Shown piece after piece: positions 33,840 through 42,067 of a stretch of DNA of 64,000 nucleotides. The notes under the pieces are model-generated. The model had not been told where the DNA came from and searched no databases. It was given only the letters and a program-made list of their open reading frames with translations. Source of the stretch: Thermotoga sp. Ku-13t. Lineage in GTDB: Bacteria; Thermotogota; Thermotogae; Thermotogales; DSM-5069. Position 1 is the stretch's first letter. Every line of letters begins with the position of its first letter. The position numbers were made by a program, and so were the translations under genes. The stretch spans positions 806,001 through 870,000 of the forward strand of contig NZ_LNFY01000001.1 in NCBI RefSeq assembly GCF_011057685.1. Direction: 5' to 3'.

Positions 33840-35993
33840 TTGGGCGAAAATGAGTTCAAAAGGACTTTCACTGTCACCGGAATGACGTGTGCAACGTGTG
33901 CGAAAATCGTGGAGCAGGCGCTGAAAAGAATCGAAGGTGTGAAGTTTGCCTCGGTCAACCTGGCCACGTCCACGGGTTTCATCCTGGCCGAAAGAGAGAT
34001 AGATTTCGAGACGATCAAAAAGGCCGTCGAAGAAGTTGGCTACGGTGTCGAACTGAGCGTCTCGCAGGACGTTGAGGCAAGGAGGTTCGCACAGACCAAA
34101 AGAAATCTCTTACTCGCGTGGATCGCTACAGGTCCGCTCACGGCTCTGATGCTCTTCCACATGGTGCTCCACACCCGCCAATTCCTCTGGCTCGAATTTG
34201 TACTCTCCACGTTCGTGATCTTCTACGTCGGAAGAAAAACTATCAGAGGCGCCACGATTGCTCTGTTTCACAAACACGCCAACATGGATGTGCTCATCTC
34301 TCTCGGTGCCATCAGCTCGTGGTTGACGGGATTGCTCTCTCTTTTGAAACTCCCTGTGAACTCTTTTGCTGCCGTGGGTGGCATGATCGTAGCTTTCCAT
34401 ATCACGGGCAGGTTCATAGAATCTTACCTGCGAGACAGAGCGGCCAAACAACTGAAAGCCCTGCTCCAGCTCCAGGCGAAACAGGCACGTGTCCTGGTGG
34501 ATTCGAAAGAGATATTTTTACCCATCGAAGCGGTGAAAGAAGGCTTCACAGTTGTTGTCAACCCCTCAGAACGCATACCAGTTGACGGCGTGATCGTGGA
34601 AGGAGCCAGCCTCATTGACGAATCCATGATCAGCGGCGAATCTGTTCCCGTGCTCAAAAAGGTGGATGATTCCGTCGTCGCAGGCTCGATGAATCTTTCT
34701 TCCACGATAAAGGTCAGAGTCACAAAGACGGGTGAAGACACCTTCCTGGCCCAGATGCTCAGGCTCGTTCAGGAAGCTCAGGGTTTCAAGGTGCCCATCC
34801 AGGCGCTCGCGGATCGAATAACCAACTATTTCGTGCCCGTGGTCTTCCTGCTGGCCATATCGAGCGCGCTGTTCTGGTACTTCAACTACGAAAGGTTCTC
34901 CGCAACGTTCGAAAAACTCGCCCGCATTCTCCCCCTGGCTGTTCACAACGCCGAACCTCTGAGCTTCTCGATCTTCGTCTTCGTTGCTACGCTCGTCGTG
35001 GCATGTCCATGTGCACTTGGGCTCGCGACACCCATGGCCCTGCTGGTCGGAACCAGTCAGGCGATGAAAAAAGGACTTCTTGTTCGAAACGCCGAGGCGA
35101 TACAGACCATCAAAGACGTAAAATACATCCTGACAGACAAAACCGGAACGCTCACGCTTGGAGAACCCATCGCCGTTGAACACAACCTGGACGAAGAAAC
35201 CCTGAATATCGTGGCCAGCGTCGAGAAAAGATCGAACCATCCTTTCGCAAGGGCGATAGCGAAACTCGTAAGGAAACACATCGAAGTACAGCAATTCGAA
35301 GAAATCGTCGGCGAAGGTGTGAAAGCTGTCGTGGATGGAAAAGAATATTTCATCGGAAGACCTCTGGATTATTCTCACTACGATGAACAGCTCGAGCAAG
35401 GAAGAACGATCGTGGAAGTCAGAGTGGATGGAAACGTTGTGGGATTTTTCGCGCTGGAAGACGCCCTGAGGGAAGACGCCAGGGAGGCGATAGGCAGACT
35501 GAAACAAATGAACATAGAAGTTGTCATGGTCACAGGAGACAGCGAACGTATCGCCGTGGCTGTGGCGAAGAGAATCGGCGTAGGGAGAGTGCATGCGCAG
35601 TTGAAGCCAGAGCAAAAGCTTGAGCTGGTCAGGAAATATCAAGCATCTGGTAGAAAAGTGGCGATGGTGGGAGATGGTATGAACGATGCTGCTGCGCTCA
35701 AAGCCGCAGACATAGGTATAGCTATGGGATCAGGTACAGACATCGCCATGGACAACGCAGACATTATCGTTGTGAAAGGTGGTATATTCAGGCTGGTCGA
35801 GGCGATAGAGATCTCAAAGAGAACTCTTCGAAAGATCAGGCAGAATTTGTTCTGGGCGTTCTTCTACAACGTCGTGGCAATCCCGGTGGCGATGGCGGGA
35901 CTGGTTCATCCTGTCGTGGCTGAACTTGCCATGCTGATGAGTTCGATCAGCGTGGTGATGAATTCGTTGAGTTTGGGGAGGGAAAGGTCGTGA
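33840..35993 (+). CDS. copA: Copper-translocating P1B-type ATPase
   Basis: About 717 residues from the TTG at 33840 (GAGGTG six bases upstream); a GTG at 33831 overlapping the uxuA stop is the alternative. One N-terminal HMA domain with GMTCATCA, eight membrane segments, CPC ion-binding motif near residue 388, phosphorylation site DKTGTLT near 432, SNHP near 465, and YN and MSS in the last helices, the full Cu+ P1B-1 set. It exports Cu+. Tightly coupled to uxuA upstream and copZ downstream. Confidence 0.94.
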   Translation: MGENEFKRTFTVTGMTCATCAKIVEQALKRIEGVKFASVNLATSTGFILAEREIDFETIKKAVEEVGYGVELSVSQDVEARRFAQTKRNLLLAWIATGPLTALMLFHMVLHTRQFLWLEFVLSTFVIFYVGRKTIRGATIALFHKHANMDVLISLGAISSWLTGLLSLLKLPVNSFAAVGGMIVAFHITGRFIESYLRDRAAKQLKALLQLQAKQARVLVDSKEIFLPIEAVKEGFTVVVNPSERIPVDGVIVEGASLIDESMISGESVPVLKKVDDSVVAGSMNLSSTIKVRVTKTGEDTFLAQMLRLVQEAQGFKVPIQALADRITNYFVPVVFLLAISSALFWYFNYERFSATFEKLARILPLAVHNAEPLSFSIFVFVATLVVACPCALGLATPMALLVGTSQAMKKGLLVRNAEAIQTIKDVKYILTDKTGTLTLGEPIAVEHNLDEETLNIVASVEKRSNHPFARAIAKLVRKHIEVQQFEEIVGEGVKAVVDGKEYFIGRPLDYSHYDEQLEQGRTIVEVRVDGNVVGFFALEDALREDAREAIGRLKQMNIEVVMVTGDSERIAVAVAKRIGVGRVHAQLKPEQKLELVRKYQASGRKVAMVGDGMNDAAALKAADIGIAMGSGTDIAMDNADIIVVKGGIFRLVEAIEISKRTLRKIRQNLFWAFFYNVVAIPVAMAGLVHPVVAELAMLMSSISVVMNSLSLGRERS

Positions 35994-36193
35994 GGTACGA
36001 ACTTTTTGTTCCAGACATTTCGTGTGGACATTGCAGAAACAGAATTTCGAAGGCGCTGGAAGAACTCGGCGTGAAGCAATACGAAGTGAGCGTGCCGGAG
36101 AAGAAAGTTAACCTCGAAACAGAAAATATTGAACCAGTTTTGGAAAAACTCAGGAAAATAGGCTATCCTGTGGAAAGTTACAGACAGCTGTGA
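35990..36193 (+). CDS. copZ: Heavy-metal-associated copper chaperone, CopZ-like
   Basis: 67 residues, one HMA domain. The metal site is ISCGHCRNR, a CxxC in the loop after the first strand (GMT is replaced by DIS). It would deliver Cu+ to CopA. GTG start overlaps the copA stop (GTGA). Confidence 0.87.
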   Translation: MRYELFVPDISCGHCRNRISKALEELGVKQYEVSVPEKKVNLETENIEPVLEKLRKIGYPVESYRQL

Positions 36194-36231
36194 CAGTCAA
36201 TTCATGAACCGCACTGGATTGTGAAGTTCGT

Positions 36232-36441
36232 TCATCGCAAGAGTTTAACCAGCTTCACGATCAGAAAGATCAAAAAGCCCACAAGCAGAACGGGCAACGC
36301 GACGATGAACAATCCAAACAGTGCCAGCACAACGACCGCGATACCGAGTGCGACGGCGAACAGACCAGCGAAAAACGGTAAGAATCTGAAGAAAAGATAG
36401 ATCAGAAATATCACACCGAGAAGCGCGAGAAAGTAAAGCAT
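36232..36441 (-). CDS. Small membrane protein downstream of htpX
   Basis: 69 residues from the ATG with AAAGGAGTGG upstream. Almost entirely hydrophobic, with two to three membrane segments and a basic C-terminal KLVKLLR. No family recognised. It follows the htpX gene by some 65 bases in the same orientation and may belong to the lemA-htpX transcript. Confidence 0.65.
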   Translation of the reverse strand: MLYFLALLGVIFLIYLFFRFLPFFAGLFAVALGIAVVVLALFGLFIVALPVLLVGFLIFLIVKLVKLLR

Positions 36442-36507
36442 CCTACCACTCCTTTCGATTTTGTTAAGGACTTTGTAAAAGTGTCGAACGAATTTTTGCA
36501 TTCGTTC

Positions 36508-37488
36508 TTAACTTTCTTGCAGCTCTTCCAGAACGACTTCTTCTGGTACATTCTCCAGCAAAGCGATGCGCTTGTGTATGGGTGGATGCGTGCTGAAGAG
36601 GTTGGCAAAGAATCCTTCCTTGTCATTAATCTTTCTCTTCAACGGGTCTGCGATGAAAAGGTGCGCCGTGGCGATGGTTGCGTTCTTCATTCTGGGTTTT
36701 GTTTTCTGCATCTTCGCAATCTTTCTAAGCGCGTTCGCCAGACCTTTCGGATTCCTCGTGAGCTCAACTCCTTTAGCGTCCGCGAGGTATTCCCTCGTTC
36801 TGGAAACGGCGAACACCGTTATTCTACCGATGAAAGAAAACAGCGTGGCGAGTAGTGCCATCACCAGCAACGCCAAGATTATGTAACCGGTGCTGTCTTT
36901 CCCCTTCCTTCTCGAAGATCTGCCGTATCCCGACCAGAGCATGACCCTGAGGGACCTCCAGGCAAAGAGCTGCACTAGCACCATCGCGCCCAGGATCGCG
37001 CTGATCGTGGTCATCAGGAGCGTGTCTTTGTTGAGGATGTGGCTTATCTCGTGTGCCACAACGCCTTCGGTCTCTTCCCTGTTGAGATGCTTCAGCAAAC
37101 CCGTGGTAACGCACACGGCGCTGTCTTTCTGCTTGAAACCCGTCGCGAAGGCGTTTATGTTCTCATCCTCCATCACATAAACTTTCGGTGGTGTTTCCAA
37201 GCCTGCGGCGATCGAAAGCTCTTCAACAATGTTTTTGAGCTGTTTCTCCTCGAAATCTTTTCCCATCGCTGGCTTTGCTCCAACCGAGCGAAGCACAAGG
37301 GAAGCTCCCGAGCTGACACCTACCAGGGTCTGGATCAGTGCGATGAAGAGTAGAACGATCGTTCCGAACGGAAAAATTCCGAACAATCCATCGATCACGA
37401 GCCCAAGAAAACCCATCATGAGAACGAAAACAAAAACGAGCAGGTAGGTGTTGCGAACGTTCTTCTTCTGGATCAGCACGTAGTCCAT
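36508..37488 (-). CDS. htpX: Membrane zinc metalloprotease HtpX-like (M48)
   Basis: 326 residues. Two N-terminal membrane segments, active site VVAHEISHI (HExxH near residue 145), two more segments, and the third zinc ligand Glu in SRTREYLADAKG. C-terminal HPPIHKRIALLE is typical. HtpX degrades damaged membrane proteins with the active site in the cytoplasm. It directly follows lemA, a common pairing. Confidence 0.92.
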   Translation of the reverse strand: MDYVLIQKKNVRNTYLLVFVFVLMMGFLGLVIDGLFGIFPFGTIVLLFIALIQTLVGVSSGASLVLRSVGAKPAMGKDFEEKQLKNIVEELSIAAGLETPPKVYVMEDENINAFATGFKQKDSAVCVTTGLLKHLNREETEGVVAHEISHILNKDTLLMTTISAILGAMVLVQLFAWRSLRVMLWSGYGRSSRRKGKDSTGYIILALLVMALLATLFSFIGRITVFAVSRTREYLADAKGVELTRNPKGLANALRKIAKMQKTKPRMKNATIATAHLFIADPLKRKINDKEGFFANLFSTHPPIHKRIALLENVPEEVVLEELQES

Positions 37489-37497
37489 GCTTCCACC

Positions 37498-38055
37498 TCA
37501 GAAGGACAGATCCACCTTCGGAGTTTCTTTCTCCGCCTCCGCCGCTTGGAAGAACGGAAAGGGTGTGAAGTTGAACATTCTCGCCACGATGTTGGTCGGG
37601 AACGTCTCTATCGCGGTGTTGTACTTCATCACGGTATCGTTGTAGAACTGCCTCGCGTAGCTGATCCTGTTCTCCGTGCTGGTGAGTTCTTCCATGAGCT
37701 GTTTAACCTGCTCGCTGGCTTTCAGTTCAGGATATCTTTCAAAAACAGCGAGCAGACGAGCGAGAGCACCGGAAAGTTCGCCTTCCGCCTTTATGCGATC
37801 GTCTATCGAGCCACCGGCGATCGCCTTCGCACGTGCATTTATCACTGCCTCCAGAGTTTCTTTTTCGAACTTCATATAACCTCTCACCGCGTTCACCAAG
37901 TTTGGAATAAGATCGTGCCTTCTTTTGAGCTGAACATCGATCTGACTCCAGGCGTTTTCGACGCGCTTTTTCCTCGAAACGAGCGAGTTGTACGTTCCAA
38001 TGAACCAGACAACCAGAACGATCACTATCGCAGCGATGATTCCAGCAATCAACAT
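37498..38055 (-). CDS. lemA: LemA family protein
   Basis: 185 residues. One N-terminal membrane segment followed by YNSLVSRKKRVENAWSQIDVQLKRRHDLIPNLV (in part), the LemA signature, and a helical domain. A TAGGAGGTG site precedes the ATG. Function of the family is unclear; it is usually next to HtpX-like proteases, as here. Confidence 0.93.
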   Translation of the reverse strand: MLIAGIIAAIVIVLVVWFIGTYNSLVSRKKRVENAWSQIDVQLKRRHDLIPNLVNAVRGYMKFEKETLEAVINARAKAIAGGSIDDRIKAEGELSGALARLLAVFERYPELKASEQVKQLMEELTSTENRISYARQFYNDTVMKYNTAIETFPTNIVARMFNFTPFPFFQAAEAEKETPKVDLSF

Positions 38056-38093
38056 CTTTACACCTCCTACTGTTCAATCCTAACACAAAACAA

Positions 38094-38119
38094 AAAACCC
38101 CGGCCGAAGCCGGGGTTTT
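38094..38119 (-). terminator. Intrinsic terminator of the omp-alpha/omp-beta operon
   Basis: 11-bp stem AAAACCCCGGC/GCCGGGGTTTT with a CGAA loop, then T-rich sequence on the minus strand, 17 bases past the barrel gene stop. Confidence 0.92.
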
Positions 38120-38136
38120 CTCCACACATTAGGTTT

Positions 38137-39045
38137 TCAGAAGCTCACGCTGACGGTCCAGGCAACCGTGGCATTAGGTTGTGCGAAATCGATAGAGACC
38201 TTGTGGCTCAACAGCTCGCTCGTCCATGTTGCATACGCACCAAGCGCGATGTCACCAAATCCAGTCAGAGTTGTTGGCAGCTCCACATAAGCTCCAAGTG
38301 TGACAGGTGAGAGAACCGTTGTTTCAAAGCTGGCACCAATTGTTTCGGGACCTTCGAAGTAAGCTTCGCCAGAAAGTTTGTCGATTCCAAACATCATACC
38401 GAACTTGTAGTTTGGCAGCATGTCCATTCCAGTTTGATTCGGATCAATACCGAGGCAAGCGTAACCGCTGAGCGATGCATTCTGGATGTTCAGAGCTTTC
38501 GCAAGATCAACCGTTGCGTCGAGTCCAATCAGCGGGAACGAACCAGCACCAGCAGAAATTACACCTTTTGCGAAAGCCTTCAAGGACAAGAACGTGAAGC
38601 TGAGACTGTTGTAAACATCCGCATCAACCAGCGTGGTATTACCCGGGAAGTAGACGAACACGCTCAGATTGTCAGTGAGATCGCCGGAAGCAATGTTGAA
38701 ATCAAGAGCGAAAGCTCCTCCACTGTTGCTCACATATGTAGTACCTCTGCTCAGAGTTCCAAGTCTGTACTTTACGCTGAATGTGTCAGAAGTGTAGATT
38801 TTTTCCCAAACGTAAGCGCTCGACACACCGAAACCGCTGAAGCTAACAGAAAATCCTGTCTTCTCACCGGTGTTGCCAGAGAGAACTAGCTTCACGGATC
38901 CACCAGAGGTGATAGTCGGTGTTGCCGTACCTGTCGAAGTGTCAAACTCAACCGAGAGTTCTGCCCATGCACTTCCAGATATGCTGACTGCCGCAAATGC
39001 TGCGACTGTTACCAGAGCGACCAACAATACAAGCAGTTTCCTCAT
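38137..39045 (-). CDS. Outer-membrane beta-barrel, Omp-beta-like toga protein
   Basis: 302 residues with signal peptide MRKLLVLLVALVTVAAFA. The mature protein is a succession of Gly/Ser/Thr-rich amphipathic strands ending TVAWTVSVSF, a C-terminal Phe strand. It lies next to the rod protein gene in the same way as the Thermotoga ompA1-ompB pair, so it is likely a major toga barrel or porin. GGAGGG precedes the ATG. Direct sequence homology to OmpB was not checked. Confidence 0.78.
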   Translation of the reverse strand: MRKLLVLLVALVTVAAFAAVSISGSAWAELSVEFDTSTGTATPTITSGGSVKLVLSGNTGEKTGFSVSFSGFGVSSAYVWEKIYTSDTFSVKYRLGTLSRGTTYVSNSGGAFALDFNIASGDLTDNLSVFVYFPGNTTLVDADVYNSLSFTFLSLKAFAKGVISAGAGSFPLIGLDATVDLAKALNIQNASLSGYACLGIDPNQTGMDMLPNYKFGMMFGIDKLSGEAYFEGPETIGASFETTVLSPVTLGAYVELPTTLTGFGDIALGAYATWTSELLSHKVSIDFAQPNATVAWTVSVSF

Positions 39046-39076
39046 AACTCAACACCCTCCTTCACTTGTAATTTTT

Positions 39077-39090
39077 ACCCCAAGTGGGGT
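39077..39090 (-). promoter_or_regulatory. Intercistronic hairpin after the omp-alpha gene
   Basis: ACCCC/GGGGT with a four-base loop immediately after the omp-alpha stop, no T-run. Likely a message-stabilising element between two abundant proteins. Confidence 0.5.
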
Positions 39091-40317
39091 TCACATTGCA
39101 CCCACAATCATGGCAGCGACTGCCAGTATTATAGCACCGATGACGGCTCCTGTGAGCGCCGCGTTGGCTTTGGACAGTTCATCGATTTTCTTGAGAAGTT
39201 CAGCCTTGGTGTCCTCGATGGACTGAGTGACGGTCTGGAAGCGTGCCTCGGAGTCTTCTCTGATAGCGAACAAACCGTCTCTCAGCTCGGACAGTTGCGT
39301 GTTGACAGAATCGAGCTCATCGAGTACATAGTCGATTTGTTCGTCGTGCATCGACTGGAACTCGTTCAGCTTGGATTCGAGTTCGGACGTCTTCGCGTTG
39401 ATCGCATCGTTGAGTTTGGCAACATCTTCGTTGTGCTTCTTCTCAAGCTTGGCGAGCGATTCGTAGAGGTTGAAAATGTCTTTGTCGTGGATGTTCACCG
39501 TCTGTTTGAGTTCCTCGAGAGATTTTGCCAGGCCCGCGGTTGATTCTTTCAAACTGGCTATCTCGGAATCGTTGGCGCTGACCTTGTCGCTTATATTATC
39601 AACCTTCTCGCTCAGTCTGTCCAGCTTGATGGACACATAACCGAGCGTCTTGACTGCGTTGTCGAGCATCGCCGAGAGATCCCCAACCTGATTTTCGAGC
39701 GCCGTTATCCTGTTGGACTGAGCGCGCGCGTAGGAAGTCAGATCTGTAACGATGTTCTTCACAGGTTCGAGCGCAAGTAGTTTCTTGTCGAGGTTAGTGA
39801 TCTTGTCTTCCAGCTTGGAAATCACCGCTTCGAACTCTTCCTTCTGCTCGGCGAGTTTCGCGTCCACCTCATCGCTGAGCTTCGCGATGTCCTCGCTGTG
39901 CTTCTTCTGCAACTTGCTGACCGAATCGAAGAGGTTGAAAACGTCCTGCTCGTGGGTGCCAACCATCTGCTGGAGCTCTGCGACTTTTTTCTCGACGGTG
40001 TCGATCCTCTCGATGGTGGAACCCAATTTAACGCTGATCGCATCGAGCACTTTCAGGACATCGCTGATGTAAGGGCCAACGATTTCGGTCTCGATGAGTC
40101 CGATCAGCCTGCTGATCATTGCAGCTTCTTCGTAGCGTGTGATGTTGCGATCTCCCTTGAAGGTTCCATCAGGATACCCAATGACAATGCCCTTATCTTT
40201 GAGATGTTTCACGTACTCATAGGCCCAGTGTTTTTCTGGAACATCAGGAAACATTCCTGAAGCGAACACCCCAACGGCGACGAGCAATGCCACGACTGTG
40301 AGAAGAAGTTTCTTCAT
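39091..40317 (-). CDS. ompA1: Omp-alpha-type rod protein: SLH domain, coiled coil, membrane anchor
   Basis: 408 residues from the ATG at 40317 with GGGAGG upstream. Signal peptide (MKKLLLTVVALLVAVGVFAS), one SLH domain (about 22-75: FPDVPEKHWAYEYV, GIVIGYPDG), a coiled coil of about 300 residues with regular heptads and several near-repeats (EQDVFNLFDSVSKLQKKHSEDIAKL and DKDIFNLYESLAKLEKKHNEDVAKL in part), and a hydrophobic C-terminus that anchors in the toga. Known Thermotoga Omp-alpha spans the periplasm between cell wall and toga. The internal copies suggest rod growth by duplication. Confidence 0.92.
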   Translation of the reverse strand: MKKLLLTVVALLVAVGVFASGMFPDVPEKHWAYEYVKHLKDKGIVIGYPDGTFKGDRNITRYEEAAMISRLIGLIETEIVGPYISDVLKVLDAISVKLGSTIERIDTVEKKVAELQQMVGTHEQDVFNLFDSVSKLQKKHSEDIAKLSDEVDAKLAEQKEEFEAVISKLEDKITNLDKKLLALEPVKNIVTDLTSYARAQSNRITALENQVGDLSAMLDNAVKTLGYVSIKLDRLSEKVDNISDKVSANDSEIASLKESTAGLAKSLEELKQTVNIHDKDIFNLYESLAKLEKKHNEDVAKLNDAINAKTSELESKLNEFQSMHDEQIDYVLDELDSVNTQLSELRDGLFAIREDSEARFQTVTQSIEDTKAELLKKIDELSKANAALTGAVIGAIILAVAAMIVGAM

Positions 40318-40402
40318 AACGCCAACCTCCCTTCTGATTATTCTCGGTGGGAACCGATTTCCCCCCACTTGTCAAAGACCAGAACAACCTAGTTCAGAAC
40401 CG

Positions 40403-40432
40403 ATTATAACACCCGAGTGCGAGCAAAATCAA
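40403..40432 (-). promoter_or_regulatory. Promoter of the omp-alpha operon
   Basis: Minus 35 TTGATT (40427-40432), 18 bases, minus 10 TATAAT (40403-40408), minus strand, right after the tyrS stop. The roughly 80-base leader has a GGGAA/TTCCC hairpin. Confidence 0.8.
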
Positions 40433-40444
40433 GTCTTCAACCTT

Positions 40445-41638
40445 TTACCCGCGAACGAGTTTGAAAAACTGTCTCTTTCCGACCCTGAGGATTCTCTCTC
40501 TGTCCAGAGTAATTTTAGCATGGATGTCTGTGACCTTTTCACCGTCGATTTTGACACCGCCTTGCTGGATCAACCTTTTCGCTTCGCCCCTGCTCGAAAC
40601 TACGTTCAGTTTCACGAGTAATTCTACCAGTTCGCACTGGTCCATGTCAAGATGAACGGTCGGCATTTCTTCTGGAAGTTCTCTTTTTGAAAAAACTTTT
40701 ATGAACTGCTCCTGAGCTTCCCGAGCTGCTTCCTCATCGTGGAAGAATTTCGTTATCTCGAAAGCAAGTCTCATCTTCACATCCCTTGGGTTTATCTTCC
40801 CCTGGTTCATGAGTTTTTCGTACTCTTCTATCTCTTCCAGGGGGATCTTCGTCAGGAGCCTCATGTACTTTGTGATGAGCCAATCCGGTATCGACATGAG
40901 TTTTCCGAACATATCGCTTGCTGAATCGTTGAACGCGATGTAGTTGCCGTAGCTTTTGCTCATCTTCAGTTTTCCATCCGTACCTTCAATGATGGGCATG
41001 GTCATGACGATCTGAGGTTCCTGTCCGACCTGTTGCTGGATGTGTCTTCCCACCAGGAGGTTGAAATATTGATCCGTTCCGCCGAGCTCGACGTCCGCTT
41101 CGACCGCCACGGAATCCTGCGCTTGCGCGAGTGGATAGAGGAACTCCGCGATCGAGATGGGAACGTTTTCTCTGTATCTCTTCGCGAAATCGTCACGTTC
41201 GAGCATGCGTGCGACCGTGTACTTCGCCGCGAGCTTTATCACGTCTGCAAAGCTCATCTTCGCGAGCCACTCGCTGTTGAATCGAAGCTCTGTTTTCTCT
41301 CTGTCGAGGATCTTGAACGCCTGCTCCGCGTAAGTCTGCGCGTTCTTTTTGACCTCCTCTTCGCTGAGCATGGGCCTCGTGCTGTCTCTGCCAGAAGGAT
41401 CGCCTATCTGAGCGGTGAAGTCACCTATGATGAGCACGACTCTGTGACCGAGTTCTTGAAACTCTCTGAGCTTGAACAGGACCACCGCATGGCCAAGATG
41501 AAGATCCGGTCTGGAAGGATCCACACCTAGCTTGACGCGGAGTCGTTTTTTCCTTTTGAGTTTGTCCAGAAGCTCCTCTTCGCTGACGAGATCGACCACG
41601 TTCTTCTTCAAAATCTCGAGCTGTTTTTCCGGTTCCAT
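40445..41638 (-). CDS. tyrS: Tyrosyl-tRNA synthetase
   Basis: 397 residues. Class I motifs HLGH (near residue 47) and KMSKS (near 230), the GGTDQYFN tyrosine pocket, and a C-terminal S4-type RNA-binding domain (SSRGEAKRLIQQGGVKIDGE). It charges tRNA-Tyr. The ATG has GAGGTG overlapping the secG stop, so both are coupled. The leader shows no T-box. Confidence 0.95.
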   Translation of the reverse strand: MEPEKQLEILKKNVVDLVSEEELLDKLKRKKRLRVKLGVDPSRPDLHLGHAVVLFKLREFQELGHRVVLIIGDFTAQIGDPSGRDSTRPMLSEEEVKKNAQTYAEQAFKILDREKTELRFNSEWLAKMSFADVIKLAAKYTVARMLERDDFAKRYRENVPISIAEFLYPLAQAQDSVAVEADVELGGTDQYFNLLVGRHIQQQVGQEPQIVMTMPIIEGTDGKLKMSKSYGNYIAFNDSASDMFGKLMSIPDWLITKYMRLLTKIPLEEIEEYEKLMNQGKINPRDVKMRLAFEITKFFHDEEAAREAQEQFIKVFSKRELPEEMPTVHLDMDQCELVELLVKLNVVSSRGEAKRLIQQGGVKIDGEKVTDIHAKITLDRERILRVGKRQFFKLVRG

Positions 41639-41642
41639 CGCA

Positions 41643-41873
41643 TCACCTCGAGATGAAGAAGGCCGTCAGGATGCTGCTCACCATGAAGGCGATCGCCAGG
41701 CCGAGCGTGATCTTGCCAGATGTGTCCAGACCTTTTTTTCTTCCAAACATCGTGTACAGCGAGCCGCTTCCAAAGGCTCCTCCGAGTTCAGCGAACTTGC
41801 CCATTTGGTTGATCACCATGTAGATCAGCGCGGCACTGATGAGCGAATGAACGATGATCATGAACGTTTTCAC
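41643..41873 (-). CDS. secG: Preprotein translocase subunit SecG
   Basis: 76 residues from the GTG at 41873 with GGAGGTG five bases upstream. Two membrane segments joined by the Gly-rich loop AELGGAFGSGS and FGRKKGLD, the standard SecG pattern. It forms SecYEG with partners outside this window. A possible extended minus 10 TGGTAATAT lies about 15 bases before the ribosome site. Confidence 0.92.
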   Translation of the reverse strand: MKTFMIIVHSLISAALIYMVINQMGKFAELGGAFGSGSLYTMFGRKKGLDTSGKITLGLAIAFMVSSILTAFFISR

Positions 41874-41914
41874 AAACACACCTCCTTCAAGCCGTATATT
41901 ACCACAAATAAAAT

Positions 41915-41935
41915 GAGGCAGCTCGACGCTGCCTC
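41915..41935 (-). terminator. Terminator after tRNA-Met
   Basis: Eight-bp stem GAGGCAGC/GCTGCCTC one base past the tRNA CCA end, then ATTTTATTTG on the minus strand. May be partial, allowing read-through to secG-tyrS. Confidence 0.78.
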
Positions 41936-42012
41936 TGGTGGCGGCGGTGGGACTCGAACCCACGACATAGTGATTATGAATCACTCGCTCTGACCAGCTG
42001 AGCTACACCGCC
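41936..42012 (-). tRNA. tRNA-Met (anticodon CAT), elongator type
   Basis: 77 bases including an encoded CCA. Acceptor GGCGGTG/CGCCGCC with one T-G wobble, D stem GCTC/GAGC, anticodon stem AGTGA/TCACT with loop TTCATAA, T stem GTGGG/CCCAC. G1-C72 pairing and the anticodon stem rule out initiator tRNA; strong resemblance to Bacillus elongator tRNA-Met makes Ile-lysidine identity less likely. Confidence 0.92.
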
Positions 42013-42023
42013 ACTCATCATGT

Positions 42024-42052
42024 ATGATACCACAACACCGTGTCAGGTTCAA
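42024..42052 (-). promoter_or_regulatory. Promoter of tRNA-Met
   Basis: Minus 35 TTGAAC (42047-42052), 17 bases, minus 10 TATCAT (42024-42029) on the minus strand, starting transcription a few bases before the tRNA. Confidence 0.85.
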
Positions 42053-42067
42053 GTAACCCTGCGATTT

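Noticed and set aside
34566..35642. Long minus-strand open frame opposite copA
   Set aside because: copA motifs are complete on the plus strand; the antisense frame has no family features or start signals.
39091..40317. Direct DNA repeats (CRISPR-like or tandem) in the 39-40 kb region
   Set aside because: Repetition comes from heptad coding in the coiled-coil rod protein, not from spacers or non-coding repeats.
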